NCBI RefSeq assembly: GCF_002994745.2
Contig: NC_037091.1
Span: forward strand, 34,350,612 to 34,414,611
DNA: 64,000 bases
DNA from: Rosa chinensis
Taxonomy: Eukaryota; Streptophyta; Magnoliopsida; Rosales; Rosaceae
Reading direction: 5' to 3'
The first letter of the stretch is position 1. Each line of letters opens with the position of its first letter. A program made the translations under genes and the position numbers. This document shows positions 47,001 through 58,712 of the stretch, in pieces. The notes beneath the pieces were generated by a model that was not told the origin of the DNA, made no database searches, and worked only from the letters and a program-made list of their open reading frames with translations.

Positions 47001-50000
47001 TTGTTTTTTAACTACCAAGTTTTCCATGAAGAAATTCCGTTAGTAACAGAGCAAACAATATTTTTTTTTATTTTGACCTGCGTTGATGGTGTTGAATTTA
47101 TCTTAGTATTTGATGATTTTAAGACAATGCTCAGCTCCTCGATATGCTAATTATTGCTACCTTTTATTATTTGCATAAAGTATATCATTGGGCACTCCTG
47201 TACGGAAATCATGTAGTCATCAATGTAGGTCAATCAGAAACAGGGACACTATTTTTCATGACATTTGCCAATATCCTTTACTTTATTTTTTCTTCATAGG
47301 TAATTATGCTAAATATTGTGATTATCATGGACCCCGTAGTATTGTTCTATCTTTAACATAGTATGGCATTGCTTTATTTTGGTAGGTTGTATGCAATATA
47401 CTCTTATGCTTCTGGTTCTAGATTAAATTCTTATGGTGAAGCAGTTTTTAGTTCGTACAATCATGTTAGTATACTCAATAAAGATGGAGTTAAATCTAAA
47501 TTTTTGGTTTTGTTTTTTTGGCTCTAGGTATGTTCACAATAACATCTTCTTCAGTTTCGCTGTTGATGCGGATCTTGAGCAGCTGTCTAAGAACCATATG
47601 TCAGTTTCCAATTCGAAAATGGGGAGCACCGGCTCTCTAGGCAGTTCTTCTGAAAAGTCTACTGGCAGTTTGTTGCATAGAGAGAGTGAAATCCCCAATG
47701 GGGAAAAATGTGACGCGTCATGCGCAGGGGAATGCCACGATGCCATGGAATCAGCTGCTGAGACACAATTGGGTGAGACTGAGCAGGCTACTTATGCTTC
47801 TGCAAATAATGATTTGAAAGGCACCAAGGCATACCAGGAAGCTGATGTCCCTGGACTTTATAATCTTGCTATGGCCATAATTGATTACAGAGGCCATAGA
47901 GTAGTAGCTCAGGTGTGTCACAAATCTGATATCATTCAGTATATTTTCTATTTTCTATATTCCTGGGGCAGAACTATGTACGAAAGTCGTGTTTTGATAA
48001 AAACGCTGCCCTTCCCCCCAAAACACAAAAAAAAAGAGGTCTGTTTGATGACATAAGAGCCCGAGTTTGTGTCTCCTATCCTTCTTTCCACCGCAATATA
48101 TGCCTTTTCCCCTTGTAAGTCTGAGGTATATTATTTTGTGGGGTCATCACCAGTGTGACAAAAATCCATCTTTACGATTTTTGGAAAGTTACCTTTGAGT
48201 ACTGGTTTTAATTGCTCAGCTGGAGATCTGGTCTTTTGTACACAACATAAAGGATCCATTTTGCCCCACTCCGTATTTTTAAATTTTTTATGTTTGAAAA
48301 AGAACAATTTTGTTGTCTGATTGTTTTCTCTTGACCAATCTTTCATGCATTCTGTTGCAGAGTGTTTTGCCAGGCATTCTTCAAGGGGATAAATCAGACT
48401 CTCTTTTATATGGTTCTGTTGATAATGGGAAAAAGATATGCTGGAATGAGGATTTTCATTCCAAGGTGAGGATGCATCCGAAGCATGGCTTATTTCTCCA
48501 CTGCCAGTTTTATTTTATCCTTTTAAGTGAAAACCCTCATTACACTCCTTAATACCAGAATTTCTTGTGCAAATGCTAATGTTTACTGTGTTAGGTGGTG
48601 GAGGCTGCTAAACGCCTTCATTTGAAAGAACACACAGTCCTTGATGGATCTGGAAATGTTTTCAAGTTAGCTGCACCAGTTGAATGCAAGGGTATTGTTG
48701 GTAGTGATGACAGGTAGTTTTTCTTTTTCTTTTTTCTTCATATATGATATTTGACTTCTCATAGCTTCTTTGTTGACAATTTCCGTCCAGAAAATCTTTT
48801 GTTCACAAAATTTTATGAATTTATTGATTTATTAATTGATTTACACACAAAAAGTGCTGCTCTTATCAAGTATGTAGTTGGGGCACCCCAATATCAGATG
48901 TTTACGCTCATATAGCACTCGCTTAGTAAATCTGACACAATACTAAATTCTGCTCTTTCAGGCATTATCTTCTTGACTTGATGAGAGTAACTCCTCGTGA
49001 TGCAAACTTCACTGGATCTGGGTCTCGATTTTGTATCTTGAGACCAGAACTAATTACTTCCTATTGCCAGGTAAATCATGAATTCATGATATCTGATATA
49101 TACACAAGTAGTATGTCTTGGTTATTTCATGGATGTCTAATATGAGCCTTTGGTCTATTGGGGAGAAGGTCCTTGATGCAGAGAAATCAAAATCTAAGTC
49201 TAAATGTGAAGGAGAGGCTCAGGTCACCGCTGATGGGCCAAACGATAACCAGGTGAGGATGATGGCAGTATTTTGTTGAACTTTATTTTTATTAGCAACA
49301 GTGAGCTTATGATGAGAGTATTTTGTTAAATCTAGTTTGGCGTTTTGTTATCTCTGTAGTCGTGTCTACAGTTCTACATGTTTCTTTAAATCTTACATGG
49401 GGTTGACAATGTATCTAAGAGGTTGAATATTTTGTGCTCTTCACAGGACATCGCAGAAAAAGAGAAGACCATTGATGCACAAGAAATTGTCTCACCACCA
49501 GCTGAAAGCTCTGAATCACGTGAGGAAACTCTTTTCAACCCTAATGTCTTCACTGAGTTTAAGTTGGCTGGAAATGCGGAGGTAAGTCTCGGACTATATG
49601 ATTGTCCGTTTTACTTTCTCCTGAGTTCAAAGGTATATCATATGATATGTTTTCCGTTGTATTTCCAGGAGATAGCAACAGATGAAGAAAATGTGAGGAA
49701 AGCCAGTTTGTATCTTACTGAGGTTGTTCTTCCGAAGTTCATACAAGATCTTTGCACACTTGAAGTATCACCCATGGATGGGCAGACACTAACTGAAGCA
49801 CTCCATGCTCATGGAATTAATGTTCGTTATATTGGAAAAGTAAGAATTCTGGTTTTTAAGTAGTACTTTATTTTATTTGTAATATGCCAGGGCTAATGTC
49901 TGAGTCAAATTTTGCTTCTGACATATTTTGGAAAATTTTAACAGGTGGCTGATGGGACCAGGCATTTACCTCATCTTTGGGATCTTTGTTCTAATGAGAT

Positions 50001-53000
50001 TGTGGTTAGATCAGCCAAGCACATTCTTAAGGTAATATGCGTTTCTTTCTGCTTGACCTCTTGTTATGAAATTCCTTGCTAAGTGTAGTGTTGGTGGGGA
50101 CCAGCAAACATATCCAACAGTTGATCATTGTCATATGTTATTTTGTGGCCAAGAATTTGATTTAGTGTAGTGGTTATACATGCCTTTTACATCATCTTTT
50201 TTCCTCCTATGTATACACAAACTGTTTTCCTTTTACATCATCTGTATCGTCCCCAATACGACGAGATGGAATAAAAAAGTTCCTTGCAATGTATATAAAT
50301 AAACTTTGATGCCAAGTAAATATGGCACTTGTGCCCTCGCTCTTGGTTCATTGTCAATCATTCTCTACTTTTTGAACTTAAACTGCCGCTTTCAACTGAT
50401 TGATACCGGCAGTTTGTATCTGAAGTATTGTATCAGGTTGTAGTGTAGAACATATGCTTTATTTGGATTCATTTTAACACCAAAGGCCATAAAAAATCAT
50501 CAATATGTTTGTTGCCTTCTGTTAATGTCGCTAATTTGTACTGTTGATCCTATTATTTTGATCAGAGGTCCTGATTGAAATAAGTGGCCTTGGATTGATT
50601 ATCTCAAGATTGTCATCTTGTGTCTTCTGCAAACATTTTCTAGTAACTGTAAAATCAATCAGATTCTTGTTATGCTCATGCACTCAATAGGTTATGATTG
50701 TCTAAGAACACAGTTTTATGTTGCTGGTGTGAATTGGTTCATATATTGGCCATCGTTTATGTTCTGCAGGATGTCTTAAGAGATACAGAGGATCATGATA
50801 TTGGGCCTGCAATCTGCCATTTCTTCAACTGTTTTTTCGGAAGCTATCAAGCTGTTGGCTCAAAAGTCGCTGCTAATAGTTCTCAGTCTAGAACCCCCAA
50901 AAAGGTATGTTTTATATTCAATGTTGACCTATACAACATTAATAGTAGCAGTATTTCTTTGTTATATGTGCATCTTTATAGTCAACCCATTGTCAGCTAG
51001 TTTTTTTTATTGTTTTGATCCTTTATCCAAGTACTGTCAGTAATAAAAAATGCAACCAAGTAGAGTTAACTATTAATTTGAACTTCTATTGGTGAATCAA
51101 TAATTTATTATTACCAATAGGTTGAGCTAATTTAAAGTTTGAGGAAGGTTTTGTCATTTACATTCTTTTAATTTCAGGAACAAGCAGGTCATCAATCTCC
51201 GGGAAAACGGTCAAAGGGACAAGGAAGATGGAAGGCTGGAGCTTCTACAAGGAAGAGTGTATCTTCATATATGCATGTTAGCTCAGAGACTCTATGGTCT
51301 GACATTCAAGAATTTGCCAAACTCAAATATGAGGTATATTCCACTCTTCCGATATAGTTGGAAATTCCTGAATAACCTTTTAACTCGTTGAGAAAAACAA
51401 CCTTTTGACATGAGGAAAATTGTTGTTTTCATTTGCTTCTGTTCACCCCCTCTCCCATCCTGCTTAATTAAAAACATGATTTCTTGGGTGCTTTTGCAAT
51501 GTTAATTACATATAATTTATGGGTCATTTCCATGTTTTATTGTATTGGACCGCCTAAATTTGACTTGTAGTCCACATATGACATGTTTGAGTGGTGTGAA
51601 TTAAAATATTTGTTAACCTAATCTTTCTTTTTCTGTAGTTTGAGTTGCCAAAGGATGCTAGGATGCATGTAAAGAAAGATTCGGTTATCCGTAATCTTTG
51701 CCAAAAGGTAATTATGAATTCATCGCAGTCTGATTCCAAAATCACCTTGGCTTCTTAGTAGTCAACAACTTGCTTTATTTCACTTGTAGGTGGGCATTAC
51801 AATTGCAGCTCGCAGATATGATCTGAAATCTGCAGCACCTTTTGAAATATCAGATATCTTGAATCTTCAACCTGTAGTGAAACACTCTGTTCCTGTTTGT
51901 TCAGAAGCTAAGGATCTTGTGGAAACAGGGAAAATCCAATTGGCTGAGGTATTAACCCAACTTTGTGGTTTATAAATGAGTCTTCCAAGAATACATGTGG
52001 TGTCGTGAAATGTGGTAATGTCAGGATATAAAGAAAATGGTCTCAACCAGAAATATGTTAGCGCCATTATGTCAATGCTATTCCAATGATAGCCAAAAAT
52101 TTACTCTGGAGCAGTATTCAATTGGTTAGGACCAAGAAAAAAACACATTTCCTTAGTTATGAATTCTTCGGATTGTAAAGAGCTGTTCAACTATCAAGGT
52201 CTTTCTATCATTTTATAATGTGGAACTGTTCATGCAGGAATCTCTAGGTTTGGCAAAATCTCACTCAAAATCTGCAACTTTGCATTTCAGATTAAAGCAA
52301 TATGAGTTTATTAGATACACAATTAATTTTAACATACAAAAATATTCTGGAGTTTAATTATTCACAATAAAAACAGATGGAAATAATCTCTTGCCAGGGA
52401 TTGTTATTGATCATTTGTCCAATTATTTTTTGCTAGGGAATGTTGAGTGAAGCCTACACATTATTTTCCGAGGCCTTTTCCATACTTCAGCAGGTATGCA
52501 ACTTCACTTGGGTTGTTATGTTAAACTTTCTGTGATATTAATGACTAAAAAACTATTATTTCGTTCTTTCTGAATTTCAGGTTACAGGCCCAATGCATCG
52601 GGAGGTTGCTAACTGCTGTCGGTACATTTCACCACTTAAACCCTTGTCTAAAGGTTATTTCTGATTGAAATTGAGCTAAAGTGTCCTTGTACTAAATTTC
52701 AGGTATCTTGCAATGGTTCTGTATCATGCTGGAGACATGGCGGGAGCCATAATGCAACAGCACAAGGAGCTAATTATAAACGAGCGTTGCCTGGGTTTGG
52801 ACCACCCTGACACTGCTCACAGGTAAACTTCTGCTATTTATTTCCGTCTCAGTAAACCAAAAGTGGGAATGTAACTAAGAAAAGTTGTCATAAGCTATGA
52901 TGCACTGACACGGGTACGGGGTACGGGGTGCGATACGATACGATACGTGGATACATTTTTTTTCAAAAAAACAGGGTACGATACGTTTTAGACACATTTA

Positions 53001-53012
53001 TAAAATAATATG

Positions 53013-53050
<38 letters not shown>

Positions 53051-56000
53051 AATAAATATATTTGATGAATATTGCATATGAATTGCAATGAAACAAGCAA
53101 TTGAAAGACATAATATTCAAACAATCATACAAAACATAAGTCCAATGATCAAATTACTTAACAAATAGTTCAAGCAACATAAATTAAAACTAAGTTTAAG
53201 CACAAACAAGCTTCCAAAACTTCCACAACTTCAATCAACTTCATCCTCATCATCAAAGATTACACCCTCCAAGTCCGGTTCATCAAGAGAGAGGTTGGCA
53301 ACCTCAAGAATACCTCCATTAACCGTATCCATTGAGTTTTCAACACTAGCTATTTCAAGGCTTGGAATCAACTATCATGGAAAACATGTATTTGTGTTTC
53401 CTGGTTTTTCTTCCCCACTGCATATATAAAAAGTAGAAAAGATAAAAATTATTCCTAGTCAATCCACTATAAATAAATATTCATTCAAAAAGGAGTTGTA
53501 TAATTGACTATGAAGCAACAAACATTAGCTGCTATGGTTTCTGTGGTCGATTTTTATTCCTTTGCTTTCTCTAGCTTATTCGGGTATCTAAAATACACAG
53601 AGACACAAAACACTAGCTCCTTGTAAACTAAAAAGAAATATACTCAAGAACACGATTGGTGTCAGAATGATTCCTTCAAACACAGTTAAAACAAATTTTA
53701 CTCTTTCTTATATTTGGCTGAAACCCCTTGTCAGAGTAATAGACAGTTAAGCGTTAGCAGCAGCTGCAAATGCATATACAGATACACTATTACATAACAA
53801 GTCTGAACATACCTTTAATAATACCCACAGAACGACCTTCAACTCTTCAACCCACACTCCCACAGAGCTTCAACCTTCAAGCGAAGAAGCAACGAACAGA
53901 GATGCGAACGACCTTCGTCAGAGAACTCGACCTTCAACATTCACGCCTTCAACCCACAGAGATTAAAGCTTCAACCCACAGAGATTCACGCCTAAACCTC
54001 AACCCACAGAGATTAAAGCTTCAAGCTTTCAATCTGAACAAAGAGTGAGAGACGCGAAGAGATTCAAGAGAGACGCGAAGAGGAGTTGTGCGGCTCGGTG
54101 TGTTAAGTTTTCGGTTATAATTGATAAACTGTCCAAAATACCCCAAAACGTATCCAAAATCATGTCAAAACGTATCCAAGACGTATCAACAAAGTCAACA
54201 GACGCTGCATAGTCAAGGATACGTTTTCAGGGTCTTAGATACGCACCCAGTGCGTATCGTATCCGTATCCGATACGGATACGATACGCCATAGTGAGTTT
54301 TTTGCCGTATCCATGCTTCATAGGTCATAAGTGAATATATTTATACAGAATGTGGATGTAATGTCACAAACTCATGTGTGTATTATCTTTACTCTATTTT
54401 TACTTGCAATTGCTTGCTTTTGGTCTCTCTCCCCCCCCACCCCACCCCACCCACCCCCCACAATTGAGTATGATCAGTGTCAACTCCATCCTATCATTGT
54501 TCTTTCTGACTCTCTTTCTATCTCCACTCTATTTCTGGATCTAATTGTCTAATTGTTGGCTTCCTTCATCTACATCTTTGAAACTGCAGCTATGGGAATA
54601 TGGCTCTTTTCTATCATGGACTTAACCAAACAGAACTCGCCTTACGACATATGTCCCGGGCGTTGCTCCTGTTAAGTTTGTCATCTGGCCCAGATCATCC
54701 TGATGTCGCAGCAACATTCATTAATGTTGCTATGATGTACCAGGATCTTGGGAAGATGGACACTGCTCTTCGATATTTGCAAGAGGCTTTGAAAAAGAAT
54801 GAAAGGCTTCTGGGCGAGGAACATATCCAAACTGCTGTATGCTATCATGCACTTGCTATTGCATTTAATTGTATGGGCGCCTTCAAGCTCTCCCACCAGG
54901 TATGCTTCTTAATAGAAAGATTAAATTAGTGACGGTTCCATGTTCCACAAGTTTCAAGTGACCCCTGATTTGAAATTTAAGACAGTGGTCCATGTTGAAA
55001 GTAATCATAATTTGCACAATCACACTAATAGATGCAGTAGGAAACCCTTTTATTGTTATTACGATCCTCATAATTATGTATATTCTAAATGTGAGTTTTG
55101 ATAGCAACATTCAGTTGCCATCACCTGTTAATGGCAACTGTTGAAACCAATTGGACTTGTGGGAGCTTGGGATGGGTTGAGTTTTGAGTAAATATATATC
55201 TTGAACAGAAATTCAGATGTCATACCGAGATTTGTCCCTCTTGATCTATTGAAAGATGATTTCACTGCGGTTTAGTTGTAGGCAACTTTAAAATATAATG
55301 GACTGACTTTGGAACTTGGTATGGCAGCATGAGAAGAAAACTTATGATATACTTGTCAAACAACTGGGTGAGGAGGATTCGAGGACACGTGACTCTCAAA
55401 ACTGGATGAAGACATTTAAGTTGCGCGAGCAACAGGTACATGTTTAGTATCCTTGAGCAGCTTGCAAAGTGAATAGACTGGAAGGTGGTTCCATAGTCTC
55501 AAAATACTAGTTGTTTCTGATTACTAAACCTTATCTTTTTCTTTTGAAAGATGAATGCACAAAAGCAAAAAGGTCAAGCTTTGAATGCCGCTTCAGCTCA
55601 AAAGGCAATCGACATGTTAAAGGTATTTTGGAAGCTTCTTTTTAATGGTGATTGAACATTTTATTGATATTGAAGGATGTTTGGTGGATTGTTTTTGGTT
55701 CTGCTCTTCCCGAATTTCATATTTTTGTTGTTTTCATCACACCTATCAGAACTTCTGGTTAATATTTGATTTTGCATGTCAGGCCAATCCTGACTTGATG
55801 CAGGCATTCCAATCTGCTGCTATAGCCGGCGGGTCTGGGAGTTCCAACACTTCTGTCAACAAATCTCTTAATGCTGCTGCAATAATGGGTGAAACTCTTC
55901 CCCGAGGGAGGGGAGTTGATGAGAGGGCTGCACGAGCAACAGCCGAAATCAGGAAGAAGGCAGCAGCGAGAGGCCTCTTAATACGTCAACATGGTGTTCC

Positions 56001-56253
56001 GGTCCAAGCTTTGCCTCCACTGACTCATCTCCTCAATATCATGAGTGCAGCAGGTGGGGCCCCAGATTCAGTGGAAAATGGAGAAACCACTGCGGCGAAG
56101 GAAGGCAACAACCATCCTTCAAATGGCCCAGCAGATGCGAAAACTAACCAACCATCATTAGAGCCGGAAGGTCAACCTCCAGTTGGGTTGGGCAGAGGCT
56201 TAGCTGCACTTGATGGCAAGAAACAAAAGTCGAAAGCCAAAGCTGCATCGTGA
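44057..56253 (+). CDS. Clustered mitochondria protein (CLU/FRIENDLY family), 28 exons
   Basis: Coding exons, all GT-AG and phase-consistent: 44057-44336, 44944-45005, 45134-45323, 45414-45554, 45705-45861, 45976-46172, 46254-46355, 46614-46749, 46854-46982, 47528-47912, 48361-48465, 48595-48713, 48962-49070, 49169-49252, 49447-49581, 49669-49839, 49945-50031, 50770-50904, 51178-51333, 51639-51707, 51790-51948, 52437-52493, 52581-52621, 52703-52822, 54590-54899, 55328-55435, 55551-55622, 55783-56253. They sum to 4287 bases, 1428 codons plus TGA, near the size of Arabidopsis FRIENDLY. Order: acidic/Ser-rich start, CLU-N (~95-180), CLU domain (~330-600, with [20 protein letters not shown]), central eIF3-p135-like part, TPR repeats (~1040-1250), and a basic Ala/Gly-rich tail. 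Family members are cytosolic, bind RNA for mitochondrial proteins and keep mitochondria dispersed. No lesion was found. Confidence 0.95.
52895..54323. mobile_element. hAT derivative in CLU intron 24
   Basis: The 1429-bp insert has imperfect terminal inverted repeats (CTATGATGCACTGACACGG versus CTATGAAGCATGGATACGG from the other end) and a perfect 8-bp target duplication GTCATAAG at 52887-52894 and 54324-54331. Sub-terminal zones are built of GATACG/CGTATC motifs in both orientations. On the minus strand, 53320-53235 encodes an acidic tail ([19 protein letters not shown], then stop) that resembles the end of a hAT transposase, so it is probably an internal-deletion copy of an autonomous element. 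It sits well away from the splice sites. Confidence 0.92.
53015..53046. repeat. (AT)16 microsatellite
   Basis: A perfect AT dinucleotide run inside the intronic hAT element. Confidence 0.95.
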
Positions 56254-57780
56254 AATTTTGCATATCAAAGATTTTATTAACAGCAAAGATAGGTTGGGGT
56301 AAATTCAGGGAAGAAATTTTTGTCTGTTGGTTTGAGGATGATACAGTAAACTTTTGGAAGGTAGAGGAGTTTTTTGCATGGAATCTGTGGATGCTCCCTG
56401 TATTTTTTTTTTATGATATGGATATAATAATCAGGCTTGCAAGTAGATTCAGGCTGCAGAAGAGCAATTTCTGACGCATCAATGTAACTCATATTGATAT
56501 AATAATCAGGCAGGCTTGATGTTCCATGTGTAATTTGCCGCAGATGGACAAACTCTGTGTTGATGTTCCGGATGGACAAATTTATCCCCCAGTTTTGTAT
56601 TTTCAAAATAAACCTTTTCTATTGTTGCATTGTAATATTTGTTCTGTTACCTTTCTCGGCCTTTTGGCTGAGACTTGAGTATTGTGTTGACAAACAGCAG
56701 CCTTAATTTCAAATGTAGTTAGTTACTTGAAGATATGACTCTCTCTTATCGTAAGTCTTCATTTTCCTTAAGCCTGTAAAGTTGGAAGAAAGGAAAAGAA
56801 TACGCCTCCATTCCTTTTTTATTTTTATGAAAAAGAAGCTCAGATATTGTCTTCAACATCATGACCATGACTTGAGAAATTTGGCAATTTGTAGTCCCCT
56901 ATCCCATATAAAACCTTGTTTTAGACGAGTCCGATCGGCATGAAGGTCTGAAAGAATAAGAATAGGTTGGTTAGTTTGAAAGAAAGGCATGGCTGTAGCA
57001 ATTGCTGATGCAAACCTTATTTCATACGATGACAAGGCTTGTTTACAACACAATAACGACCGAATTCCCCAAGTTCTACAAAGTTATAATGAAAAGGTTT
57101 CTTAGGTGTTTGTGCTCATGAAGATGACTGAAATCTTTTCGGGGGGTGTATTGTATTTAGATTTGTGCATTTCATCATTAGATGTACGACACCAAGTGAG
57201 GACTCCTCGAATGATAGATCAAATCATTGCTGTCAGCTTCTACAGAATCTCTCAAGAAACTACTCCTCAACTCGACATTATGGACTTAACCTGGAATTCA
57301 CGTACACAAACAATCAGATATTTGAATCATCTCCTATTGCAAATCAAAATACAAAAAGTACATGTGGTATGATAAACTCAAGTCTCGATTTTTACAAGAA
57401 GTCACATGAACATGATGCACCAAATGCAGAAAAAAAAGAAGAAATTTCCTCTCTCATGGACTTGGTTAGGACTTGGGAGCTTAGGACCTCAATTTAAGGA
57501 AAAGACTACAGTGCGTTAATGTACCCATGCGTGATTTACATGGCAAGCAATTAATGGTACACTTGGATAGTAGGCCCTGCAGGTGCAACTGGTTACCTAA
57601 AGATCCAGTCATCTGACTGTTAGGAGCATTTGAAAATTGAAACCAATTCGAAACCAAAGTGACCGTTTCATTCCCCCCAAACCAGCTCGACTCTCTCTCT
57701 ATTCTCTCTCTTCCCCATCTCTCTCTGTTCTCTCTCACAAGTCTGTTATCTCTATTCCCTCATTTATTCCCAAAGAGCCA
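56254..57780 (+). other. CLU 3' UTR and intergenic DNA
   Basis: The 3' UTR probably runs to about 56640; AATAAA-like signals lie near 56608 (AAAATAAACC). A U2 snRNA-like fragment follows at 56648. From 56700 to 57780 no supported gene is seen; a CT-rich tract at 57690-57735 precedes the FRS remnant and could be part of its leader. Confidence 0.45.
56648..56690 (+). ncRNA. U2 snRNA-like 5' fragment
   Basis: TACCTTTCTCGGCCTTTTGG followed by CTGAGA matches the invariant 5' end of U2 snRNA (one difference, CTAAGA), and the next bases (TTGAGTATTGTGTT) are a worn version of the branch-site pairing region. The rest of U2 (stem IIa onward) is not recognisable, and no upstream snRNA promoter element was seen. 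It is most likely a truncated retro-copy. Confidence 0.6.
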
Positions 57781-58712
57781 TGGATCCTTCCGAGATTGAA
57801 GCATTGATGGACAACACAACAAAGGGTTGCAACAAGGAAGGGACTCGAGCTGATGAAACACGAACTAATGATTTAACGATGTCCCAGACTACAGAAGATT
57901 GAAGGTTGATGACGTGAAGGCCATGACGTTCAAGACAGTAAAGGACGCAGAGAAGTTCTATTATGCCTATTCCTTGGAACTTGGCTTTGGATTTAGGAAG
58001 GATACCAAGGGAGAGGCTGAAGGTATGATCTGTAGGAGACAATAGCTTTGCAACAAGCAAGGGGCTCGAGCTAAAAAGTGGTTCGCAATGGAGGGAAGGG
58101 GTCGTACTCCTCGGAGAATTACAAGGCTAAATTCAAGGTCAATTACAATGAGCTTGTAGGAGCTTATGTGCTGAAAGCCTTTGTTCCAAAGCATTCTCAC
58201 TAGTTAGCAACTGAAAACCAGACTGCCTTCATTCGTTCGCATCGAAATGTCAGCAAATTAGACTTGGCCCATGCAATACAATGTCTGAAGTGTCAATCAG
58301 ACCTTGCCATGCATATGAGTACATGGTGGAGCAGGAGGGGGGATATAAGATAGTGAGATTTACCATGAAGGACCTGTACAACAAGCTCGACCAACAACGG
58401 CGCACCACTTCTTTTGAGAGTGACTACGAAGGCGCACTTGCCTACATGAACGCTCTGGCAGCACAAGACCCATACTTCTATTGCAGGTTCAATGTAGATG
58501 TAGAAAACAGGTTAGCAAACATGTTTTGGGGAGATGGGCATGCAGTTGTTGATTTTATGTGTTACGGGGATGTGCTGATCTTTGATAGTACATACAAAAC
58601 CAATGTTTACAAAAACCCATTGGTTTTGTTTGTTGGGTCAAACAATCATTAGGGAAGTATTTTATTTGGTACTGCTTTTTTTGTCAATGAAACAGTGGAG
58701 ACATACACTTGG
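57781..58712 (+). pseudogene. FAR1-RELATED SEQUENCE (FRS)-like pseudogene
   Basis: FRS proteins are plant transcription regulators derived from Mutator transposases. A FAR1 DNA-binding-domain remnant is readable near 57905-58020 (TVKDAEKFYYAYSLELGFGF). An open block at 58281-58652 covers the start of the MULE transposase domain, with FWGDGHAVVDFMCYGDV, FDSTYKTN and PLVLFVGSNNH. A TAG after NNH (58650-58652) replaces the usual Arg, the frame then continues GSILFGTAFFVNETVETYTW, and coding similarity ends near 58712 where the tandem array begins. Earlier parts hold several stops and frameshifts. It could equally be a piece of an old autonomous Mutator element. Confidence 0.8.
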
